NCBI GenBank assembly: GCA_023388235.1
Contig: JAEWGQ010000080.1
Location: 1-5,674 of the forward strand
From: Actinomycetes bacterium
GTDB lineage: Bacteria > Actinomycetota > Actinomycetes > Actinomycetales > Cellulomonadaceae
Direction: 5' to 3'
DNA length: 5,674 nucleotides
Shown: piece by piece, positions 1 through 4,841 of the stretch
How the letters are laid out: each line of letters begins with the position of its first letter
Numbering within the stretch: position 1 is the first letter of the stretch
Notes under the pieces: generated by a model
Seen by the model: the letters and a program-made list of their open reading frames with translations, nothing else
Told to the model about the DNA's origin: nothing
The model's database searches: none
Translations under genes and position numbers: made by a program

Positions 1-1
1 C

Positions 2-11
2 GCTGACCTGC
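2..11 (+). promoter_or_regulatory. Conserved decamer upstream of mraZ A
   Basis: GCTGACCTGC lies 47 bases upstream of the first GTGGAG repeat of the mraZ A box. The same ten bases occur at exactly the same distance upstream of the mraZ B box on the other strand (3536-3527), while most of the sequence between is not conserved. It could hold a -35-like element (CTGACC resembles TTGACC) or a regulator site, but no convincing -10 follows at 16-18 bases in either copy. Function is not established. Confidence 0.35.
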
Positions 12-58
12 ATCGATGCCTCACATTCACCCGCCCGCCGCCGATTCGGCCGATACAG

Positions 59-84
59 GTGGAGCGAAGTGGAGTACCGTGGAG
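59..84 (+). promoter_or_regulatory. MraZ box of copy A (three GTGGAG repeats)
   Basis: Three exact GTGGAG hexamers start at 59, 69 and 79, a strict 10-bp period with 4-base spacers. This is the architecture of the MraZ operator: short direct repeats, one per helical turn, in front of mraZ. MraZ is known to bind such repeats and repress its own dcw operon. The last repeat ends 52 bases before the mraZ A start. The GTG at 59 opens the same frame, but it is part of the operator and has no ribosome binding site, so it is not the start codon. Confidence 0.88.
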
Positions 85-136
85 CCATCGGGTGCCGACG
101 GGTGCCCGGAGCGCGCGGTGCGGGGGAGGTGGCGAC

Positions 137-610
137 ATGGGGTTCGAGCAGGCGCTCGCCGGCCTCGGCGCCTCCGTGCCCTTCCTCGGGACCCACACCC
201 CGAAGCTGGACGACAAGGGCCGGCTGATCCTCCCCGCGAAGTTCCGCCCGCAGCTCGCCCAGGGCCTGGTCATGACGCGCGGGCAGGACCGCTGCCTGTT
301 CCTGCTGCCGCTCGACGAGTTCGCCCGCATGCACGACAAGCTCCGCCAGGCGCCCGTGACCTCGAAGCAGGCCCGCGACTACCTCCGCGTGTTCCTGTCC
401 GGCGCCTCCGACGAGGTGCCGGACAAGCAGGGCCGGGTGTCCATCCCCCCGATGCTGCGCACCTACGCGGGCCTCGACCGGGACGTCGCCGTCATCGGCG
501 CCGGCACCCGCGTCGAGGTCTGGGACCTCCAGGCCTGGGAGACGTACCTCGCCCAGCAGGAGGCCGGCTACGCCGAGACCGCCGAGGAGGTCTTCCCCGG
601 CGCCTTCTGA
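137..610 (+). CDS. mraZ: Transcriptional regulator MraZ, copy A
   Basis: This 157-residue protein is the DNA-binding regulator of the dcw (division and cell wall) cluster. It forms a ring-shaped oligomer that binds the repeats upstream of its own gene. Two AbrB/SpoVT-like halves are visible: the first with [10 protein letters not shown] near residues 24-33, the second with [10 protein letters not shown] near 95-104. The conserved stretch [17 protein letters not shown] (74-90) is also present. The ATG at 137 was chosen because GGGAGGT (124-130) sits at good distance; more upstream in-frame starts fall in the operator. Most MraZ proteins begin close to the FLGT motif, whereas here about 15 residues precede it, as in copy B. 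rsmH A follows 186 bases downstream. The protein is intact and differs from copy B at roughly 25 positions after G18. Confidence 0.95.
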   Translation: MGFEQALAGLGASVPFLGTHTPKLDDKGRLILPAKFRPQLAQGLVMTRGQDRCLFLLPLDEFARMHDKLRQAPVTSKQARDYLRVFLSGASDEVPDKQGRVSIPPMLRTYAGLDRDVAVIGAGTRVEVWDLQAWETYLAQQEAGYAETAEEVFPGAF

Positions 611-687
611 CCCGACCGACCCGCCCCGACACGACCGACCCGGCCCGCGACCACGAACCCCCGCCCGACGAGACCTCCCCCCGGCAG

Positions 688-715
688 CTCTGACGCCACT
701 TCCCCGGCGTCAGAG
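688..715 (+). ncRNA. mraW-type RNA hairpin, leader of rsmH A
   Basis: CTCTGACGCC (688-697) pairs perfectly with GGCGTCAGAG (706-715) around the 8-base loop ACUUCCCC. A hairpin with the same loop stands in the equivalent place before rsmH B, with one A-U pair replaced by G-C, which supports selection on RNA structure. Position (between mraZ and rsmH, formerly mraW, in an actinobacterium) and loop match what I recall of the mraW RNA motif, a predicted cis-regulatory element of the dcw operon whose ligand or mechanism is unknown. It ends 81 bases before the rsmH start. It is not a normal terminator, since no U-tract follows. Confidence 0.78.
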
Positions 716-730
716 GGCCGGTGGGGGATC

Positions 731-760
731 TGGTCGGACGGCGGAGGGGCCGCCCGACCA
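731..760 (+). other. Second possible hairpin in the rsmH A leader
   Basis: TGGTCGG (731-737) can pair with CCGACCA (754-760). After one A/C mismatch the helix continues with CGGC (739-742) and GCCG (749-752), closing a loop GGAGGG. The loop is purine-rich and resembles a Shine-Dalgarno, but the real one for rsmH is about 40 bases further down. No matching structure was found in the copy B leader, so it may be a by-product of high GC. Confidence 0.35.
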
Positions 761-796
761 CCCCCGTACGGCAGCACCAGCGAGAGGAGGACCCGC

Positions 797-2296
797 ATGT
801 CCGAGCGCGACGCCGCGTCCCGGCACACGCCGGTGCTCCTGCAGCGCTGCGTCGACCTGCTGGCCCCGGCGCTCGCGGAGCCCGGCGCGGTGCTGGTGGA
901 CGCGACGCTCGGCATGGGCGGGCACACCGAGGGCGTGCTCACGGCGCTCGAGCACGTGCGCGTGGTCGGCGTGGACCGCGACCCCGAGGCGCTGCGGCTG
1001 GCCTCCGCCCGGCTGGCCCGGTTCGGTGACCGGTTCACTCCCGTGCACGCGGTGTACGACGAGATCCCGGAGGTGCTGGAGCGCCTCGGCCTGCCCGGCG
1101 TGCAGGGCGTGCTCATGGACCTGGGGGTCTCCTCCCTGCAGCTCGACGAGACCGAGCGCGGGTTCTCGTACGCCCAGGACGCGCCGCTGGACATGCGCAT
1201 GGACCCGACCCGGGGCCGGACCGCCGCGGAGGTGCTCAACACCTACGACGAGGCCGACCTCGCCCGCGTGCTGCGCGAGTACGGCGAGGAGCGGTTCGCC
1301 GCGCGGATCGCCCGGCGCATCGTGCAGGCCCGCGCGACCGCGCCGGTCGAGCGCTCCGGGCAGCTGGTCGACCTGGTGCGCGCCGGCATCCCCGCGGCGG
1401 CGCGGCAGACGGGTGGCAACCCGGCCAAGCGCACGTTCCAGGCCCTGCGCATCGAGGTGAACGACGAGCTCGCCGTCCTCGGCCGCGCGGTGCCCGCCGC
1501 GATCGAGTCGCTCGTGGTGGGCGGCCGCATCGTCGTCGAGTCGTACCACTCGCTCGAGGACCGGCTGGTCAAGCGGGCGTTCGCGGCCGGTGCGGAGATC
1601 AGCGCGCCGCCCGGGCTGCCGGTCGTCCCCGACACGCACGAGCCGTACCTGCGGCTGCTCACCCGCGGGGCCGAGGAGGCCGACGCGGCGGAGGCGGCCC
1701 GGAACCCGCGGTCGCAGTCCGTGCGGCTCCGGGCGGCGGAGCGGCTGCGCCCGACGCCGGAGCACCTGCGGCCCGGCGCCGGCGAGCGGCGGCCGGCGGA
1801 CGGGCGGCGGTGCGGTGGTGTCGGGCGGGTGCGCTCGGCGGCCCGCAGGCGCACGGACGCGGACCGCGGGTTCGTCTCGCGCTCCCCGGCCGGCGCTTCC
1901 TCGGCCCCCCGGGTCAGCAGGCGCAGGAACGGCTCGTCCTGCTCGGGCACGACCGGCAGCCCGGCGGGCGCGCTGATCGTCGCGCCGGCGGCGAGCACGC
2001 GCTTGACGATGCGGTCCTCGAGCGAGTGGTACGACTCGACGACGATCCGCCCGCCCACGGCGAGCACGTCTACCGCCGCGGGGACCGCGCGCTCGAGCAC
2101 CTCGAGCTCGCCGTTCACCTCGATGCGCAGCGCCTGGAACGTGCGCTTGGCAGGGTTGCCGCCCGTCGTGCGGGTGGCCGCCGGGATCGACGCGCGAACC
2201 AGGTCGACGAGGTCCGCGCTGCGCTCCCACGGCTGCTGCTCGCGCCGGCGCACCACGGCCCGCGCGATCCGTTGGGCAAACCGCTCCTCGCCGTAG
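797..2296 (+). CDS. rsmH: 16S rRNA m4C1402 methyltransferase RsmH, copy A, 3' end lost at junction
   Basis: RsmH (MraW) transfers a methyl group from S-adenosylmethionine to N4 of C1402 in 16S rRNA. The ATG has AGAGGAGG at 783-790. Visible motifs: HTPVLL at 10-15, SAM loop [10 protein letters not shown] at 35-44, acidic GVDRDPEA at 58-65, MDLGVSS at 107-113, the ERGFSY...LDMRMDP block at 120-137, [12 protein letters not shown] at 207-218 and SYHSLEDR at 249-256. The family-typical end [14 protein letters not shown] is present, so the catalytic protein is essentially complete. RsmH-like sequence stops near residue 330 (about 1787). From there the frame has no stop of its own and runs to 2296 through the antisense of rsmH B, giving a nominal 499 residues whose last ~170 are not RsmH. 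The usual downstream ftsL and ftsI are missing. Confidence 0.85.
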   Translation: MSERDAASRHTPVLLQRCVDLLAPALAEPGAVLVDATLGMGGHTEGVLTALEHVRVVGVDRDPEALRLASARLARFGDRFTPVHAVYDEIPEVLERLGLPGVQGVLMDLGVSSLQLDETERGFSYAQDAPLDMRMDPTRGRTAAEVLNTYDEADLARVLREYGEERFAARIARRIVQARATAPVERSGQLVDLVRAGIPAAARQTGGNPAKRTFQALRIEVNDELAVLGRAVPAAIESLVVGGRIVVESYHSLEDRLVKRAFAAGAEISAPPGLPVVPDTHEPYLRLLTRGAEEADAAEAARNPRSQSVRLRAAERLRPTPEHLRPGAGERRPADGRRCGGVGRVRSAARRRTDADRGFVSRSPAGASSAPRVSRRRNGSSCSGTTGSPAGALIVAPAASTRLTMRSSSEWYDSTTIRPPTASTSTAAGTARSSTSSSPFTSMRSAWNVRLAGLPPVVRVAAGIDARTRSTRSALRSHGCCSRRRTTARAIRWANRSSP

Positions 2297-2784
2297 TCGC
2301 GCAGGATCCGCGTGAGCGCCCGCTCGTCAAACGTGTTGAGGACGTCCGCGGCCGTGAGGCCGACGGTGGGGTCCATGCGCATGTCGAGCGGGGCGTCGTG
2401 GGCGTAGGAGAACCCGCGCTCCGTCTCGTCGATCTGGAGCGAGGAGACGCCGAGGTCCATGAGCACGCCCTGGACCGGTGCCCCGACCACGTCCGCGACG
2501 ACGGCGTCGATCTCGTCGTACACGGCGTGGACGGCGCGGAAGCGGTCGCCGAAGCGCGCGAGGCGGCGCGACGCGCGGTCGATCGCCTCGGGGTCGCGGT
2601 CGATGCCGACCACCCGCGCCGTCGGCACCTGCTCCAGGACTGCCTCCGTGTGGCCGCCCATGCCGAGCGTGCAGTCGACGAGCACGGAGCCCGGCTCGCC
2701 CAGCGCGGGCGCGAGCAGGTCGACGCAGCGCTGGAGGAGGACCGGGACGTGCCGCTCGGCGGCGTCGTCGGGGGTGCTCGTCAC
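1243..2784 (-). CDS. rsmH: 16S rRNA m4C1402 methyltransferase RsmH, copy B, 3' end lost at junction
   Basis: This is a second RsmH, homologous to copy A with many substitutions throughout. GTG at 2784 is chosen because AGGAGG (2795-2790) precedes it by five bases and because it puts HVPVLL at residues 12-17. Upstream in-frame starts would translate the leader hairpin. Motifs: [10 protein letters not shown] at 37-46, GIDRDPEA at 60-67, MDLGVSS near 109-115, [12 protein letters not shown] at 209-220, SYHSLEDR at 251-258, and the end [14 protein letters not shown]. Recognisable RsmH ends near residue 332 (about 1788). The frame then continues without a stop to 1243 through the antisense of rsmH A, so the nominal product is 513 residues. 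It follows mraZ B by 160 bases, the normal dcw order, but ftsL and ftsI do not follow it. Confidence 0.85.
   Translation of the reverse strand: MTSTPDDAAERHVPVLLQRCVDLLAPALGEPGSVLVDCTLGMGGHTEAVLEQVPTARVVGIDRDPEAIDRASRRLARFGDRFRAVHAVYDEIDAVVADVVGAPVQGVLMDLGVSSLQIDETERGFSYAHDAPLDMRMDPTVGLTAADVLNTFDERALTRILRDYGEERFAQRIARAVVRRREQQPWERSADLVDLVRASIPAATRTTGGNPAKRTFQALRIEVNGELEVLERAVPAAVDVLAVGGRIVVESYHSLEDRIVKRVLAAGATISAPAGLPVVPEQDEPFLRLLTRGAEEAPAGERETNPRSASVRLRAAERTRPTPPHRRPSAGRRSPAPGRRCSGVGRSRSAARSRTDCDRGFRAASAASASSAPRVSSRRYGSCVSGTTGSPGGALISAPAANARLTSRSSSEWYDSTTMRPPTTSDSIAAGTARPRTASSSFTSMRRAWNVRLAGLPPVCRAAAGMPARTRSTSCPERSTGAVARACTMRRAIRAANRSSPYSRSTRARSASS
1775..1800. other. Tail-to-tail junction of the two mraZ-rsmH modules
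   Basis: Homologous codons of the two rsmH tails (RPTP in both) lie symmetrically about 1787/1788, so this point is the centre of a large imperfect inverted repeat whose arms are the two rsmH genes. GCCGGC at 1778-1783 and 1792-1797 flanks the centre. The sequence between belongs to the poorly conserved C-terminal tail, so the exact breakpoint cannot be placed better than these bases. The arms are too divergent for a recent fold-back copy. The join therefore connects two different source loci, probably artificially. Confidence 0.75.
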
Positions 2785-2799
2785 GTCCTCCTCCTCTCC

Positions 2800-2841
2800 G
2801 TGCTGTCGGTCTCGTCGCTGCTCGTGATGCTGTGCTGTCGG
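2800..2841 (-). repeat. Direct repeat in the rsmH B leader
   Basis: CCGACAGCAC (minus strand) occurs twice, at 2841-2832 and 2809-2800, with a 32-base period. It lies between the mraW-type hairpin and the rsmH B ribosome binding site. No equivalent was seen in the copy A leader. It may be chance in a C/G-rich leader, and no function is proposed. Confidence 0.4.
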
Positions 2842-2873
2842 CTCCGTACGGTCAGGTCTCCCTCCGCGTCCTT

Positions 2874-2898
2874 TCTGGCGCCGGGGAAGTGCGCCAGA
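2874..2898 (-). ncRNA. mraW-type RNA hairpin, leader of rsmH B
   Basis: On the minus strand UCUGGCGC (2898-2891) pairs with GCGCCAGA (2881-2874) around the loop ACUUCCCCG. The loop repeats the ACUUCCCC of the copy A hairpin. The fifth pair from the shared U-A base is A-U in copy A and G-C here, a compensatory change. The stem is one pair shorter at the loop end. The hairpin ends 89 bases before the rsmH B start and 46 bases after the mraZ B stop. It matches the expected place and shape of the mraW RNA motif. Confidence 0.78.
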
Positions 2899-2944
2899 CC
2901 GGGCGGGAGGAGGCCTCACCGTGCGGAGCCGGGGGTGCTCGGCC

Positions 2945-3421
2945 CTAGAAGCGCAGGTCCGGGAACACCTCCTCCGCGGTGTCGGAGTACGCCGACTCCT
3001 GCTCCGCGAGGTACGTCTCCCACGCCTGCGCGTCCCAGATCTCGACGCGCGTGCCGGCGCCGATCACGGCGACGTCGCGGTCGAGCCCCGCGTACGCCCG
3101 CAGGGGCGCGGGGATCGAGACACGTCCCTGCTTGTCCGGGATCTCGTCGCTCGCCCCCGAGAGGAAGACGCGCAGGTAGTCCCGGGCCTGCTTGCTCGTC
3201 ACCGGCGCCTGCCGGATCTGGTCGTACATGCGCCGGAACTCGTCCATCGGCAGCAGGAACAGACAGCGCTCCTGCCCCCGCGTCATGACGAGACCCGGAG
3301 CGAGCCGTGACCGGAACTTCGCCGGGAGGATGAGCCTCCCCTTGTCGTCCAGACGCGGCGTGAAGGTACCCAGGAGCAGGCCGGAGGAACCGCCGAGCAC
3401 GTCGTCCACGAAGCCGGACAT
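2945..3421 (-). CDS. mraZ: Transcriptional regulator MraZ, copy B
   Basis: This 158-residue protein is a complete MraZ, repressor of the dcw operon. The ATG at 3421 is preceded by GAGGGGAGGT (3440-3431) with nine bases between. Both AbrB-like halves are clear: [10 protein letters not shown] near 24-33 and [10 protein letters not shown] near 95-104. From about G18 to the end it aligns with copy A without gaps until the last residues (FPDLRF here, FPGAF in A). The N-terminus ([11 protein letters not shown]) differs from copy A but has the same length before LGT, so both copies carry an extension compared with classical MraZ. It has its own operator upstream and rsmH B downstream. Divergently from it lies the moxR-DUF58 pair. 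Confidence 0.95.
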   Translation of the reverse strand: MSGFVDDVLGGSSGLLLGTFTPRLDDKGRLILPAKFRSRLAPGLVMTRGQERCLFLLPMDEFRRMYDQIRQAPVTSKQARDYLRVFLSGASDEIPDKQGRVSIPAPLRAYAGLDRDVAVIGAGTRVEIWDAQAWETYLAEQESAYSDTAEEVFPDLRF

Positions 3422-3453
3422 GCACCAGGCACCTCCCCTCCTTCTCCCTTCTG

Positions 3454-3479
3454 CTCCACGGTACTCCACTTCCCTCCAC
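3454..3479 (-). promoter_or_regulatory. MraZ box of copy B (three GTGGAG repeats)
   Basis: On the minus strand GTGGAG is repeated at 3479-3474, 3469-3464 and 3459-3454, again with a strict 10-bp period. The spacers after the first and second repeats (GGAA, TACC) are close or equal to those of copy A (CGAA, TACC). The last repeat ends 32 bases before the mraZ B start, against 52 in copy A. This is the expected operator for MraZ autorepression of the dcw promoter. Confidence 0.88.
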
Positions 3480-3487
3480 CGCTCTCG

Positions 3488-3507
3488 GTGAAACTCCCGG
3501 GTTTCAC
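3488..3507. promoter_or_regulatory. Palindrome next to the MraZ B box
   Basis: GTGAAAC (3488-3494) and GTTTCAC (3501-3507) form a perfect 7-bp inverted repeat around TCCCGG. It lies eight bases upstream of the MraZ B box in the divergent mraZ/moxR region. No such palindrome exists at the matching place upstream of mraZ A. The AT-rich ends stand out against the GC-rich surroundings. A dimeric repressor site is plausible, but the regulator is unknown. Confidence 0.45.
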
Positions 3508-3526
3508 CCGTCTTCGCAGGATCTCC

Positions 3527-3536
3527 GCAGGTCAGC
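3527..3536 (-). promoter_or_regulatory. Conserved decamer upstream of mraZ B
   Basis: GCTGACCTGC on the minus strand, 47 bases upstream of the first GTGGAG repeat, matches the decamer upstream of mraZ A in sequence and spacing. It may be part of the dcw promoter or a bound site; no clear -10 partner was found. Confidence 0.35.
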
Positions 3537-3540
3537 AGGG

Positions 3541-3556
3541 GTGGAGAGCGGTGGAG
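3541..3556 (+). promoter_or_regulatory. Two-unit MraZ-like repeat facing moxR
   Basis: GTGGAG occurs at 3541-3546 and 3551-3556 on the plus strand, with the same 10-bp period and 4-base spacer as the MraZ boxes but the opposite orientation to the mraZ B box 62 bases away. A third unit at 3561 or 3531 is absent. It could be an auxiliary MraZ site, possibly linking moxR to MraZ control, or a chance match in GC-rich sequence. GGGGAG/CTCCCC (3556-3569) forms a small palindrome overlapping its end. Confidence 0.4.
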
Positions 3557-3756
3557 GGGAGCACTCCCCAGGGCGCGTCGCGGACGCCGCCCCGAGGCTC
3601 CGCCGTCGTGCGGCGGGCGCTCCCGGGCGCGCCGGGCGTTCCCAGGCGGGCCGACGGCGGGCGCGCTCGGCTGCCGTGGAGGGAGAGGGAGGGCCCGGGG
3701 CGGGACGGCCCGGCAAGACACCTCCGGCACGGGTCGGCGGACCCTCCCCCGTCAAC

Positions 3757-3762
3757 TAGGCT
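3757..3762 (+). promoter_or_regulatory. Candidate -10 element for moxR
   Basis: TAGGCT fits the actinobacterial -10 pattern TAnnnT and is a local AT-rich spot (GTCAACTAGGCTC). It would give a leader of about 50 bases before the moxR start. No good -35 is visible 16-19 bases upstream (TCGGCG region), so the call is tentative. Confidence 0.4.
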
Positions 3763-3820
3763 CTTCCCACCCGCGGTCTCGCCGGTCCGCGGCCCTGCGC
3801 CACCGACGACGGAGGTCCCC

Positions 3821-4840
3821 GTGCTCCCCGACATCGCCCCTGTCGCGCCCTCCGACGAGCCCGGGTCAGGTCGCCTCCCCGGTCTCGACGAGCTGGTCGA
3901 GACGACCGGACGGATCCGCTCCGGCATCGAGTCCGTGGTCACCGGGCGGCCGGACCTCGTGACCGTCACCGTCGCCGTCCTCCTGGCGCAGGGGCACCTC
4001 CTCGTCGAGGACGTCCCCGGCGTCGGGAAGACGACGCTCGCCAAGGCCCTGGCACGCACGATCGACTGCAAGGTCGGCCGCATCCAGTTCACGCCCGACC
4101 TCCTGCCGAGCGACCTCACCGGCGTCAACATCTACCGCGCCGCGAACCACGAGTTCGAGTTCCGCCCGGGCCCCGTCTTCTCCAACATCGTCATCGGCGA
4201 CGAGATCAACCGCGCCTCCCCCAAGACCCAGTCGGCGCTCCTGGAGTGCATGGAGGAGGGCCAGACGACGGTCGACGGCACGACCCACATGCTCCCGAGC
4301 CCGTTCCTCGTCGTCGCGACCCAGAACCCGGTCGAGATGGAGGGCACCTACCCTCTCCCCGAGGCCCAGCGCGACCGCTTCATGGCGCGGCTCACCGTGG
4401 GGTACCCGGACGTCGACGCCGAGCTGCGCATGCTCGACCGCCAGGAGACGGACAACCCGCTCGCGCACCTGCGGCCCGTGACCACCGGTGCGGACGTGCT
4501 GCGGTTCGCCGAGGTCGCGCGCTCGGTCCACGCGTCCACGGCCGTCAAGCGCTACGTCCTCGCGCTCGTCACCGCGACGCGCGAGCACCCGGGCCTGCGC
4601 CTCGGTGCCTCCCCCCGCACGACGCTCCAGCTCCTGCGCGCGGCGAAGTCGCTGGCCGCGATGGCGGGGCGCGACCACGTGCTCCCCGACGACGTGCAGT
4701 ACCTCGCGGTGCCCGTGCTCGCGCACCGGCTCGTCGTCACCACCGAGGCACGGCTCTCGGGCCAGGACGCCGAGGCCGTCGTCGCGTCCCTCGTGGCGCA
4801 GACGCCGATCCCCGCGCTGGACGCGACCGAGCGACGCTGA
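3821..4840 (+). CDS. MoxR-family AAA+ ATPase
   Basis: This 339-residue AAA+ ATPase belongs to the MoxR family, cytoplasmic chaperone-like ATPases that usually work with a co-encoded DUF58 or VWA protein. The Walker A motif is EDVPGVGKT (63-71, Lys70), Walker B is VIGDEINRA (124-132), and sensor 1 is TQNPVEMEGTYPLPEAQ (167-183), with the arginines of QRDRF (183-187) following. A C-terminal helical lid domain fills the rest (SPRTTLQLLRAAK is typical). GTG at 3821 has GGAGG (3811-3815) at five bases and yields the usual family length; earlier starts add only low-complexity sequence. The DUF58 gene begins one base after the stop, so the two are probably translated together. The exact client is unknown. 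Confidence 0.95.
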   Translation: MLPDIAPVAPSDEPGSGRLPGLDELVETTGRIRSGIESVVTGRPDLVTVTVAVLLAQGHLLVEDVPGVGKTTLAKALARTIDCKVGRIQFTPDLLPSDLTGVNIYRAANHEFEFRPGPVFSNIVIGDEINRASPKTQSALLECMEEGQTTVDGTTHMLPSPFLVVATQNPVEMEGTYPLPEAQRDRFMARLTVGYPDVDAELRMLDRQETDNPLAHLRPVTTGADVLRFAEVARSVHASTAVKRYVLALVTATREHPGLRLGASPRTTLQLLRAAKSLAAMAGRDHVLPDDVQYLAVPVLAHRLVVTTEARLSGQDAEAVVASLVAQTPIPALDATERR

Positions 4841-4841
4841 C

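Larger units (their letters stand above)
3508..3820. other. Divergent intergenic region before moxR
   Basis: Between the mraZ B operator and the moxR start I see no convincing gene. The plus-strand frame that opens at 3488 and joins moxR gives low-complexity Arg/Pro/Gly-rich sequence before residue 112, without family features, and is not taken as coding. The region holds the decamer, the MraZ-like repeat, the small palindrome and the candidate -10 described separately. The rest (about 3570-3745) is GC-rich without visible structure. Confidence 0.6.

Noticed and set aside
16..693. A 225-codon plus-strand frame over mraZ A
   Set aside because: It is a shifted frame of mraZ A with Arg/Pro-rich translation; the true frame has the two AbrB-like motifs.
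688..715. Rho-independent terminator after mraZ A
   Set aside because: The stem is strong but no T-tract follows, and the loop and position are conserved with copy B, which fits a leader RNA element better.
710..2230. A 506-codon minus-strand open frame
   Set aside because: It lies antisense to conserved rsmH A and in another frame over rsmH B. It has Arg/Gly/Ala-rich composition without family motifs, as expected for shadow frames in GC-rich DNA.
1810..3288. A 492-codon plus-strand open frame
   Set aside because: It is antisense to rsmH B and mraZ B, which show clear motifs, ribosome binding sites and operators. Its translation is low-complexity.
137..3421. Recent palindromic duplication of one mraZ-rsmH module
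   Set aside because: The two arms differ at many amino acids, in leaders and in upstream DNA, so they are diverged homologs and not a fresh copy.
3676..3681. Further GTGGAG copy as a MraZ site
   Set aside because: It is a single hexamer without a partner at 10 bases, so it is expected by chance in this sequence.
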